Assembly: GCA_963851415.1 (NCBI GenBank)
Contig: CAWKPF010000002.1
Span: forward strand, 1,550,001-1,614,000
Length of the DNA stretch: 64,000 nt
Reading direction: 5' to 3'
Source of the DNA: CAWKPF01 sp963851415
GTDB lineage: Bacteria; Acidobacteriota; Thermoanaerobaculia; Multivoradales; Multivoraceae
Shown: positions 25,990 through 34,072 of the stretch, one piece after another
How the letters are laid out: each line of letters begins with the position of its first letter
Numbering within the stretch: position 1 is the stretch's first letter
Notes under the pieces: generated by a model
The model's input: only the letters and a program-made list of their open reading frames with translations
The model's database searches: none
Told to the model about the DNA's origin: nothing
Position numbers and translations under genes: made by a program

Positions 25990-27351
25990 ATGTCCATCGG
26001 CACCCGTCTCTTCCTCGCTCTCTTGGCGTCGCTGTGCGTCGCGCTACCGCTGGGCGCACAACGCCTCGCTGACCACGTCGTTCTGATCTCGGTCGACGGC
26101 TTCCGGCCCGACTTCTACCGAGACTCGAGCTGGCCAACGCCCAACATCCAGCGGCTGGCCGAAGAGGGCTCTTTCGCCGAGCGAGCGCGCGGGGTCTTCC
26201 CCTCGGTCACCTACCCCTCGCACACCACCATCATCACCGGTGCCCTGCCGGCGCGCCACGGCATCTACTACAACACCCCGTTCGAGCCCGGCGGTCAGAC
26301 CGGCCGCTGGTATTGGGAGTACGCATCCGTCGCGGTGCCCTCGCTCTGGCAGGCGGTGACGGAGGCGGGGGGCGAGTCTGCGGCGTTTTCCTGGCCGGTG
26401 ACCGTGGGCGCGCCGATCCGTTGGCTGGTCCCCGAGGTGTGGGCGCTCGAAGGCGACGATCGACTCGGCCCGATGCGCCAGCATTCTCGGCCACCCGGGA
26501 TCTTCGAGGAGCTCGAGCGCGAAGCGACGGGGCGCCTGACTCTGCGGACGTTCGGAGCCGACTGGATCAGCCGTGACGACGAGAGCGGCCAGGCGGCTGC
26601 CTACCTGCTCGAGACCTACCGTCCCATGCTGCTGGCGGTGCACCTGATCGCCTCGGATCACTTTCAGCACGAGAGTGGGCGCGACAGTCTCGATGCCCGC
26701 CTCGCCGTTGCCGCGGCCGACCGCGCCATCGGGGCGATCTACGAGGCGGCTCAACGCGCAGGCATTCTCGAGCGTACCGCCTTCGTGGTGACCGGGGATC
26801 ACGGCTTCGTCAACACCCACACCGAGTTGGCACCCAACACCTGGCTGGTCGAGGCGGGGCTGATGGAGGCGACACCGGACCGCGGCGAGTGGCGCGCGAC
26901 GTTCCACTCCTCGGCCGGGTCGGTGGCGCTGGTGCTCAGGGATCCGGCGGACCGGGAAGCGGCCGACCGCGTGCGAGCCGTGATCGACGACTTGCCGGCG
27001 TCGAAGCGCAATCGGTTCCGCGTGGTCGAGAGAGAGGAGCTCGACGCCATCGGCGCAGACCCGAGCGTGCCCTTCGCACTCAGCGCCCGTCTGGGAGTCC
27101 GTTTCACCGCCAGCGCATCGGGCCCGGACGTGCGATCCGCCTCGGGAGGCACCCACGGCTACCACCCCGCCGACTTTCCCGAGATCTACACCGGCTTCGT
27201 CGCCTGGGGATCCGGCGTCGTGCCGGGAGTCGTCGTGCACGAGATCGGACTCGAGGACATCGCCCCCCTCATTGCCTCGCTGCTCGCCCTCGACTTCGAA
27301 GCGCCGGATGGCCTGGCACCGCTCGGCCTTCTGGCCGCTCGAGCCGATTGA
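25990..27351 (+). CDS. Nucleotide pyrophosphatase/phosphodiesterase (NPP family), exported
   Basis: A 453-residue protein with a signal peptide (LFLALLASLCVALPLGA). The NPP core is complete: VVLISVDGFRPDF with the metal Asp, the nucleophile Thr in VFPSVTYPSHTTIITG (about residue 77), HLIASDHFQHESG with Asp and His, VVTGDHGFVNTHTE with metal Asp-His, and GGTHGYHPADFPEIYTGF near the C-terminus carrying the last His. It should hydrolyse phosphodiester or pyrophosphate bonds of nucleotides or lipids in the periplasm. It is the third alkaline-phosphatase-superfamily enzyme within 11 kb and lies 199 bases after the sulfatase-like gene. Those 199 bases hold no gene that I recognise. Confidence 0.88.
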   Translation: MSIGTRLFLALLASLCVALPLGAQRLADHVVLISVDGFRPDFYRDSSWPTPNIQRLAEEGSFAERARGVFPSVTYPSHTTIITGALPARHGIYYNTPFEPGGQTGRWYWEYASVAVPSLWQAVTEAGGESAAFSWPVTVGAPIRWLVPEVWALEGDDRLGPMRQHSRPPGIFEELEREATGRLTLRTFGADWISRDDESGQAAAYLLETYRPMLLAVHLIASDHFQHESGRDSLDARLAVAAADRAIGAIYEAAQRAGILERTAFVVTGDHGFVNTHTELAPNTWLVEAGLMEATPDRGEWRATFHSSAGSVALVLRDPADREAADRVRAVIDDLPASKRNRFRVVEREELDAIGADPSVPFALSARLGVRFTASASGPDVRSASGGTHGYHPADFPEIYTGFVAWGSGVVPGVVVHEIGLEDIAPLIASLLALDFEAPDGLAPLGLLAARAD

Positions 27352-27358
27352 GCTCTGC

Positions 27359-28789
27359 TCAGGAGAGGAGTCCGCTCAGCTTGTCCCAGAGCGTGTAGAG
27401 CGCGAAGCTGGCGTAGGTCACCGCGCCGATCAGCACCATGACGATGTTGAGGGGTTTCGGCCGGGACGAAGGCGGCAGGTACTTGATGTTGAGCACCAGG
27501 AGCAGCGGCACGTAGATCGCCATCGCGAAACCGTTGAGCACGGCGTTGTAGAAGAAGAAGTCGAGTGCCGACACCTGGGGAAAGGTCTCGAGAACCCAGG
27601 TGGAGATCACACCCAGGCTCATCAAGATGAGCGCGAGGAACAGGTACCACCGGTTCGCGGCCCACTTTCGTGCGAACGCGAAGTTGGTGCGGAGCAGGTC
27701 GGTCCATACCCGGTACGTGCCGTCGGACACTGCCAGCTGCGTGCTGAACAGCGCCGCCATCGCGATGATCAGGAAGAGGGTGCGCCCCCAGGCTCCCATC
27801 GTGCTCTGCAGCACGAGCGAGAGATCCCACAGGAAGTCGTTCTGGCTCGGCACGATGCCCTGGGGATGGAGCACGACGAAGGCGCCGAACATGAAGAGCC
27901 CCATGGTGAAGGTGTTGAGGATCCAGAAGTAGATCGACTGATCGAGAACCACCCACTGGAACCAGTCACGGAAGCGACGCTGGTTCTCTTCGGTCTCGCG
28001 GGCGACGTACCCTGTAGCGACCTCGTCCTCTCCTGACGCTTTTCGTAGCGGGGATGTCAGCGCCGGAATGCGCCCTCCCATCCCGATTCCCTTGTCGCGC
28101 AGGTAGAACGCGTAGTAGAGGTTGCCGAAGCCACCCGCGCCCGCGAACACGACCGCTCCGAAGAAGCGCAGCGCGGTGAGCTCGTCGTCGAGCCGAACCT
28201 GGCCGACCTTGAGCAGTCCCTTGCTCATCTCGATCGCGTCGCCGAGCGTGCCGATCCTCACCGCGACGACGATCATGCCGACGACGATGATCGCGACCAG
28301 CACCGCCGTGACGAGCTCGACGGCGGCGTAGATCCGCTTCGGACCGAAGAGCACGGCGAAGACGATGGCGTAGACGAGCAGTGTCCACATCCAGTCGGCA
28401 CCGGGGCCGTCCTGGCCGAACAGCACCATGCGCAGCGCCATGCCAGTGGTGCGGGCCCAGGCCGGCAGCAGCGCCAAGATGGCGAGGAGCGTCATGAAGT
28501 AGAAGACGACGACCTTCGAAAGGCGCGAGTAGCCGGTGAAGGCAGACTCGCCGGTCGCGATCGCCCAGCGCCCGACTTCGAAGTTGATCCACAACTGGAG
28601 GAACACGCCGAGCGCCGCCGCCCACACCATGTCGGCGCCGAACTTGGCCGTGATCCAGGGCCACAGGATCATCTCGCCCGAGCCGATGGAAAGGCCGATC
28701 ATCACGGCTCCGGGCCCCGACATCTTCCAGAAGCTCTTCTCGCGCTTCGGGAGATCGTTCTCGCGGAGCGGTGGCACTCGAAGCAACAC
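27359..28789 (-). CDS. Nramp-like membrane transporter without the canonical metal motif
   Basis: About 476 residues and roughly 11-12 membrane helices. The overall pattern (GPGAVMIGLSIGSGEMILWP, GRWAIATGESAFTGYSR, AVSDGTYRVWTDLLR) matches the Nramp/APC fold. Helix 1 reads SIGSGEMILWPW instead of the DPGN metal-binding motif, and helix 6 reads FFGAVVFAGAGGFGN rather than MPH. It therefore belongs to the Nramp-related branch whose substrate is unknown and may not be a manganese/iron transporter. A charged loop (GEDEVATGYVARETEENQRR) lies mid-protein. The start is uncertain; I use GTG 28789 because the first helix needs the preceding basic segment. Its end almost touches the converging NPP gene. 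Confidence 0.75.
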   Translation of the reverse strand: MLLRVPPLRENDLPKREKSFWKMSGPGAVMIGLSIGSGEMILWPWITAKFGADMVWAAALGVFLQLWINFEVGRWAIATGESAFTGYSRLSKVVVFYFMTLLAILALLPAWARTTGMALRMVLFGQDGPGADWMWTLLVYAIVFAVLFGPKRIYAAVELVTAVLVAIIVVGMIVVAVRIGTLGDAIEMSKGLLKVGQVRLDDELTALRFFGAVVFAGAGGFGNLYYAFYLRDKGIGMGGRIPALTSPLRKASGEDEVATGYVARETEENQRRFRDWFQWVVLDQSIYFWILNTFTMGLFMFGAFVVLHPQGIVPSQNDFLWDLSLVLQSTMGAWGRTLFLIIAMAALFSTQLAVSDGTYRVWTDLLRTNFAFARKWAANRWYLFLALILMSLGVISTWVLETFPQVSALDFFFYNAVLNGFAMAIYVPLLLVLNIKYLPPSSRPKPLNIVMVLIGAVTYASFALYTLWDKLSGLLS

Positions 28790-29166
28790 GGCTGGCGGCC
28801 CCCGTTCTGTCGTGGTTGAGATCTGGCGGCAGGATAGCAGGGGCGATGAAATCGTTGTCCGGCCCCAGGAGTGAGGAGCCGAAAAGGTGACACCTCTTCC
28901 GAAAGGGGTCATCACACCGAGAACCTGAGTGGTCAAGGCCGAGAGGAACAGCAGGAAGGCGAAGGCGATGCTCGCATGCTTCCGATCATGGAGCCTCTGG
29001 GAAGAGCCAAGGGGTCGTTCCGGTCTGCTCCGCGACCACGACGGCAAGCTGACCGACGACCTCGCGCGTTACGGCGTCGGCCTTGCCAATCAAGGGCGTC
29101 GGCGAGGAGTACAGCGAGCTGCTCGAAGCGGCTGGCAGGTTTCAGCTGGCAGGATAGTGTGGGTGC

Positions 29167-29700
29167 GTGCTGGAGCGTCTGCCCATCGTTGCCGTCCTGG
29201 GCTCGGGAAGCCTGGCCTGGACCGAGCGAGCGGAGCCGCTCGGACGCTGGCTGGCCGAGTGCGGCTGTCACCTCATCACCGGAGGAGGCGGGGGAGTGAT
29301 GGCCGCGGTCAGCCGCGCCTTCGTCGAGGTGGAGCCCCGGCGCGGTCGCTGCATCGGCATCCTTCCCGGAGCGATCGAGGAGGGTAGCTACAGCGCCCCG
29401 AGCGGGTACCCCAACGAATCCGTGGAGATCGCGATCCGGACGCACCTTCCCTGGAGCGGAGAGCATGGCACCCACGAGCGATCCCGCAACCACTTGAACG
29501 TTCTCTCGGCGGATTTCGTGATCGCCCTGCCGGGCGGTGCCGGAACCGCCTCGGAGCTTCGTCTCGCGGTGCGCTACGCGCGGCCTACCCTCCTGTGGGC
29601 GAGTGAAGAGGAGCTCGCGGCGGCTCCGGCGGAAATCCCCCGGGTGTCCAGCTTCGAACAGCTACGGCGCCGGGTCGGCAGCTTCCTTGCTGGCGCATAG
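29167..29700 (+). CDS. LOG/SLOG-family protein (TIGR00725-like, possible nucleotide-binding)
   Basis: A 177-residue Rossmann-like protein: PIVAVLGSGSLAW at the start, HLITGGGGGVMAAVSRAF (about residue 35), GRCIGILPG, RNHLNVLSADFVIALPGGAG with TASEL following. The PGGxGTxxE motif of LOG proteins is present as PGGAGTASE. LOG enzymes release cytokinin ribose-5'-phosphates, but the TIGR00725 branch is better known as a putative molybdenum-cofactor carrier or nucleotide sensor. The GTG start at 29167 has only a weak ribosome site. No partner gene is near. Confidence 0.78.
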   Translation: MLERLPIVAVLGSGSLAWTERAEPLGRWLAECGCHLITGGGGGVMAAVSRAFVEVEPRRGRCIGILPGAIEEGSYSAPSGYPNESVEIAIRTHLPWSGEHGTHERSRNHLNVLSADFVIALPGGAGTASELRLAVRYARPTLLWASEEELAAAPAEIPRVSSFEQLRRRVGSFLAGA

Positions 29701-29720
29701 GTCGTGCACGATCGTCGTGC

Positions 29721-30107
29721 CTAGCGGCCTGCTCGATCACCGAGTACGCGATCCGCCGCCACCAGGGCAACGACGGCGGTCGTCTCGATGGCGACGGCCA
29801 CCCACAGCTGCGCCGAAGAACCGTCGAACACCATGGAAGTGACCCTCCCCACGACGATCGTCGCCTCGAAGAGAGCCACCGTGAGGAAGCCACTGAGCTC
29901 GACTCCTAGAAGTCGCAGGCCGAGCAAGAGCCCGACGCCCAGGAAGAGCGCAGCATTGAAGCTGCGCAAGCTGCTCATCCCCGAGAGGTCGAGGGCCTCG
30001 AGTCCGAACTGCGCTCCCGTTCCCACCGGCGACACGAGGAACTGTGCCCCCATCACGAGCAGAAACAGCGCCAGGAGACCCAACAAGATTCGTAGCGCGA
30101 CCTTCAT
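29721..30107 (-). CDS. DUF4345-like small membrane protein
   Basis: A 128-residue protein with four predicted membrane helices: LRILLGLLALFLLVMGAQF, LRSFNAALFLGVGLLLGLRL, SGFLTVALFEATIVVGRV and LWVAVAIETTAVVALVAADR. The length and layout fit the DUF4345 family. GGAGGA lies upstream of the ATG at 30107. Function unknown. It converges with the LOG-like gene. Confidence 0.7.
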   Translation of the reverse strand: MKVALRILLGLLALFLLVMGAQFLVSPVGTGAQFGLEALDLSGMSSLRSFNAALFLGVGLLLGLRLLGVELSGFLTVALFEATIVVGRVTSMVFDGSSAQLWVAVAIETTAVVALVAADRVLGDRAGR

Positions 30108-30335
30108 CGCAGTCCTCCGCCCTCGAGTGGAAGAGACGGTGCTCTCATCTGACCGGAACGGAACGGAGACGAGTGGGAGCGCGCACAGAGACCTCCTGGG
30201 GGCAGGTGCCCCAAGATGGCGAGCCACGAGACCGCCAATTCGCGATCGAGGAATCATTGTACAGAGCCGGTCGTCCCGCCGGCTCAGCCGGTTCCCGGGC
30301 CGAGAGGGAAAGGCGCCGCGTGGCTGAGGTTCCGG

Positions 30336-30998
30336 TCAGCTGGACAAGCTGAAGGGCGGATAGCGATCGGTCACGAGGAGAAGCGCATAGGCGCTCACCC
30401 GGAGGTTCCATCGCCCGACTCCGACCACGAAGTCGAACAGCGCTCGCGGATACCTGCCGGTCGCCAGAATGGCGAACCAGGCCACCACCACAGCGAAGAG
30501 CATGCCGATGTTGAGAAAGGCCAGAACGAAGATGTGGGGGATCACCAGCAGCCACTTGACCAGGGGCAGCCATCGGTTGAGGTCGGCCTTCACGTCGGGG
30601 TAGTCGATCTCCAGGTGGACGGCCTGCTCCTCTACGGTCGAGGGGTAGCGGTCGGTGAGCAAGAAGAAGTACGCACCGACCCGGGCAGTGAAGCGCGTCA
30701 GCTCGCGAGAGAAATCGAACCACCAACGCGGATAGCGCTGTCGGAAGATGATCATCAGAGCCGTCGCCGCCGCGAGACCGCTGGCGAGGCGCCCGGCGGT
30801 CTCCCTGCTCTTCTCCACGACTTCACCGGCCGCGTCGACGACGATCGTGACCACCACTGTGTCCCCGGCGCCTGTGATGAGCGCCAGGATGACGGCGATG
30901 GGAATGATCCAAAGGATCCGAAAGAAGGTCGTCAGTCGATCGAGCTCCTCCGGATAGTCGATCTCCAGGCGAGCCGGATATGAAGTGATCTCGGCCAT
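30336..30998 (-). CDS. DUF4389 membrane protein
   Basis: A 220-residue protein with an internal duplication: the phrases YPARLEIDYPEELDRLTTFF and VHLEIDYPDVKADLNRWLPL begin each half, and RYPRWWFDFSRELTRFTARV and RYPRALFDFVVGVGRWNLRV recur. Each half carries hydrophobic segments (ILWIIPIAVILALITGAG, LLVIPHIFVLAFLNIGML). This is the DUF4389 pattern. AGGGAGGG precedes the ATG. Function unknown; inner-membrane location expected. Confidence 0.85.
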   Translation of the reverse strand: MAEITSYPARLEIDYPEELDRLTTFFRILWIIPIAVILALITGAGDTVVVTIVVDAAGEVVEKSRETAGRLASGLAAATALMIIFRQRYPRWWFDFSRELTRFTARVGAYFFLLTDRYPSTVEEQAVHLEIDYPDVKADLNRWLPLVKWLLVIPHIFVLAFLNIGMLFAVVVAWFAILATGRYPRALFDFVVGVGRWNLRVSAYALLLVTDRYPPFSLSS

Positions 30999-31180
30999 CG
31001 TTCCCTCCCTTCAGTGGTGATCTCGGTAGCGATCGAGCCGACCCGCGGACCCCCGGAACCGACCCCACGGAGTCACGGTACCCGAATGAGGCGGCACTCG
31101 CGACTCCGTGCATGAGTTACGACGGCTGGGTCCCGCGTATTCATCTGCTGTTGCGACTGCGTCCGGGAAACAAGGATCTT

Positions 31181-31236
31181 CACCCCTCCGAGGAGCACCG
31201 GGACGTACGCAATCCCCACGCCTGCGAAGGACGAGA
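31181..31236 (-). pseudogene. Short relic of a thioredoxin-fold isomerase (paralogue of 35739-36365)
   Basis: Minus-strand translation gives AGVGIAYVPVLLGGVKI, matching TGVGMAYIPVLLGGVFK of the intact gene at 35739-36365. At base level 31181-31223 and 36235-36277 agree at about 40 of 43 positions. No further similarity continues on either side, so this is a small remnant in a 311-base gap (30999-31309) that otherwise holds no gene. Confidence 0.6.
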
Positions 31237-31309
31237 AGCCCGGCCCAGATAGGAACTGACTGAGAACCGCCCAAGCGGGGCATCGGGGCCGAGGCCTCCT
31301 CGACCGGCG

Positions 31310-33796
31310 TCAGGGGAACGCGTCGACGTCGGCGATTCCGCAGAGCGGCTCGCCGTTTTCGTAGCTCTTCGTGCTGTTCCCCAGGGTGTCGGTCACCGTC
31401 ACCGTGAACTCGACATCGGTGAGGGCACCGGAGAACACCCAGAAACGATCGTTGACGGCCCGGCCGTCGATCACCTTGACCGCGAGCTCGATGTTGGACT
31501 CGTCGAAGAACCAGAAGAGTGCCGTCTCGCCATCGGCGGAACGCGCCTCGGCAGTGCCCGTGCGATCGGTCCGTGGATCGCGCCAGGCCACCTCGATTCG
31601 AAAACGGTCGAGCAAGAGGGGCGCATCGCGGCTCACCACCTGCGAAGCCAGGTCTTCGCTCGGTCTCGTTCGAGAGACGAAAGCCTCGACGTCGACCTGG
31701 CCGCAGGCGCTGCCCGGTGGGTTCCGGTAGAGACGGGCACTCCCCGCGCTGCCGGACGGAGCCAGTAGATCCTCGACGAGGACGAAGTACTCGACGTCGG
31801 TCAGCGCCCCGAAGAAGAGCCAGTGGGCGTCGTTGATGCCGGTACCGTCGAGCACCTTGACCATCAATTCGAGGCGGCCCGGGCGAAAGAACCACAGCCA
31901 GCCGGAGGCTCGAGAGAGCGCCTCGGCCCCCGAGAGACCGGTACTGCCGTCGCGTGGATTGCGCCACGCGGTGCGCACCCGAAAGCGCCCCTCGTGAAGA
32001 CAAAGGGCCTCTCCCGGCTGGCACGTCTCGACCTCGTCGGCATCGAGGATCGCCAGAGTGGCTATTCCAGCGTCGGCCGTGACGGTGACCGGCGCCTCTC
32101 TCGCATGGAGCGTGAGCTGTGCGATCTCGACGGGCTCTGCAACGCCGTCCTGGGTCACCCCGAGCTCGAGGGTCGCCGTGCCCTCGCCCGCCGCGAAGGT
32201 GAGTGTTCCCTCGGCCAGTTCGAAGTCGCTCGCCGTGGCGGTCACCGAGACGGCAGACCAGCCGATCTCGAGAGGCTCGAGGAGTCCGGCCGTCGAACGC
32301 TCCACCCGCAGCACCACCGTCTTCCCCTCCCTGGCCACACTCGCTGCCGATTCCTCGGCCCACGCCACGGCGGTCGCCGGGGAGAGCTCGTCGTCGTCCA
32401 ACAACACCGTGACCCGGTCGACAGCGAGCTCTGCGCCGCCGGTCAGATGGGTGAGCACGACGTCGAACGTCTCCACGCCCTCTTCGAGAGTGTCGTCGAC
32501 GACCTCGATCTCGAGGCTGCGGGAGCCGGAGTCGCCATTCTCCCAGGTCAGACTTCCTCGTGCCTGCTCGACGTCCTTGCGCAACTGAGCGCTGCCGGCG
32601 CGGAGCTGGTAGGCGATCTCGACGGCACCGTCGTCTCCCCCGACCCGAAGCAGCTCGAGTCGCAGCGGGCCTTCGTTCTCGGCGACGCGAGGCGGCGTCG
32701 TCCAACCTGGCACGATCTCGCCCGGCTCCTCCTCGAGGACACCCCCCGCACTGAGCAGGTTGAAGAGCTCGACGAACGAGGACCAGGGGATGTCGCGCTC
32801 GAAGGGTACGTTCCAGTCGACCTGTAGAACCACCACCACGTCGAGCGGCCGATAGACGAAGATGTACTGACCGCCGTAGCCGATCGCCTCGAAGTTGCTG
32901 CTGTCGGCAGCACCCCACCACTGGAAGCCGTAGAACTCGCCCTCGGTGGTGCGATCGCGAGTCGACTCCAGCATCCAATCGCGCGGCACGACTGCTTGCC
33001 CGTGCCAACTGCCGTCCTGGAGTGCGAGTTGTCCGAGCTTCGCCATGTCGCGCGGGCGCAGCTGTACTCCGATTCCGCCATGGTGGGCGCCGTCGAGGTG
33101 GACGTACCACTCCCAGTTCCTGATGCCGAGCGGCCGCATCAGGTGCTCGTCGGCGTACGCCACCAGCGGACGTCCCGTCGCCTGGGCAACCACCTTGCCC
33201 AGAACGTGGGACAGCCCGGTCGAGTAGTTGAAGACCTCCCCGGGCGGCGCCACCAGTGCCTGACTCAGCACCAACTCGGCAAGATCGGGATGGTTGAACA
33301 TGTGATCGAGCCACGGCTGCTCGTTCTCGCCCCACTCGAGCCCGCTCTGCATGGTGAGAGCGTCGAAGAGGGTGATCGCGGCCTTCTCACCGGTGAGCAG
33401 GTGGGCGTACTCGGGCAACAGATCCCGCAGTGGAGTCTGGAGCGAGCGAGGGAGCCGGCCCCGATCGCGCGCAATACCGAGGGTCATCGACATCACGCTC
33501 TTCGTCACCGAGCGCACGTCGGAGGTCTGGTCGCGCCGGCGACCATTGAAGTACGTCTCGCCGATCAGGGTGCCGTGCCTCACCAACAGAAGCGCGTAGG
33601 CATGGGCGAACACGGGATCGGTCCGCACACGCTCGACCATGCGCTCGTAGGCGGCCGGATCGACTCCCTGTTCTGCGGGGGTCGAAACCGGCCAGCCGTC
33701 GCCGAGGCTCGGTGGCTGGGCGACGAGAGGTAGGGAAACCAGTACCCCACAGGCCACGAATCCGGCGAACGCGAAGCGGAGGCAGGGAGTCGTCAT
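31310..33796 (-). CDS. Secreted serine hydrolase (beta-lactamase/class C fold) with Calx-beta and ALTDVEY repeats
   Basis: An 828-residue exported protein (signal GFVACGVLVSLPLVAQ). Residues about 35-360 are a class C beta-lactamase-related serine hydrolase: SxxK in VRSVTKSVMSM (Ser about residue 95), the tyrosine motif FNYSTG with Ser-Thr in place of the usual Ser/Ala-Asn, and GYGGQYIFVYR as the third box. Residues about 360-600 contain Calx-beta-like modules (DGAVEIAYQLRAGSAQLRKD, GTLTFAAGEGTATLELGV). The last 220 residues hold two copies of a module with RTAWRNPRDGSTG or EVAWRDPRTDRTG, WLFFGALTDVEYFV or WVFSGALTDVEFTV. These repeats are common in secreted proteins of Thermoanaerobaculia. 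Probable peptidase or esterase outside the cell. Confidence 0.83.
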   Translation of the reverse strand: MTTPCLRFAFAGFVACGVLVSLPLVAQPPSLGDGWPVSTPAEQGVDPAAYERMVERVRTDPVFAHAYALLLVRHGTLIGETYFNGRRRDQTSDVRSVTKSVMSMTLGIARDRGRLPRSLQTPLRDLLPEYAHLLTGEKAAITLFDALTMQSGLEWGENEQPWLDHMFNHPDLAELVLSQALVAPPGEVFNYSTGLSHVLGKVVAQATGRPLVAYADEHLMRPLGIRNWEWYVHLDGAHHGGIGVQLRPRDMAKLGQLALQDGSWHGQAVVPRDWMLESTRDRTTEGEFYGFQWWGAADSSNFEAIGYGGQYIFVYRPLDVVVVLQVDWNVPFERDIPWSSFVELFNLLSAGGVLEEEPGEIVPGWTTPPRVAENEGPLRLELLRVGGDDGAVEIAYQLRAGSAQLRKDVEQARGSLTWENGDSGSRSLEIEVVDDTLEEGVETFDVVLTHLTGGAELAVDRVTVLLDDDELSPATAVAWAEESAASVAREGKTVVLRVERSTAGLLEPLEIGWSAVSVTATASDFELAEGTLTFAAGEGTATLELGVTQDGVAEPVEIAQLTLHAREAPVTVTADAGIATLAILDADEVETCQPGEALCLHEGRFRVRTAWRNPRDGSTGLSGAEALSRASGWLWFFRPGRLELMVKVLDGTGINDAHWLFFGALTDVEYFVLVEDLLAPSGSAGSARLYRNPPGSACGQVDVEAFVSRTRPSEDLASQVVSRDAPLLLDRFRIEVAWRDPRTDRTGTAEARSADGETALFWFFDESNIELAVKVIDGRAVNDRFWVFSGALTDVEFTVTVTDTLGNSTKSYENGEPLCGIADVDAFP

Positions 33797-34072
33797 ACAG
33801 ATCTCATCGGAGTTCCCGTTGCAGTGAGAGGTCCCTCGAGCGGAAATCCATCGGTCGAAACCGCTGTGGTCAGCGTGCGGCCCACGTCCACGACCCCATG
33901 CGAGCTCCCCTTCTGCTCTCGCATGCCGCCTCGATCCCTGGGTATCGCGGAACAGGGAGGTGCCGTGGAGCCGGATCGTAGCTCACCCCGAACCAGGAGT
34001 CTGAGGCGGTCGCGTTAGACTCGACGCAACGCCCCCGACAGCTCTTCTCTGATTCGCACCGGAGGATCCGCG

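Noticed and set aside
31011..33335. A 774-codon minus-strand frame overlapping the serine hydrolase gene in another phase
   Set aside because: Its sequence is Arg/Gly-rich without domains; the overlapping frame has complete hydrolase and repeat motifs.
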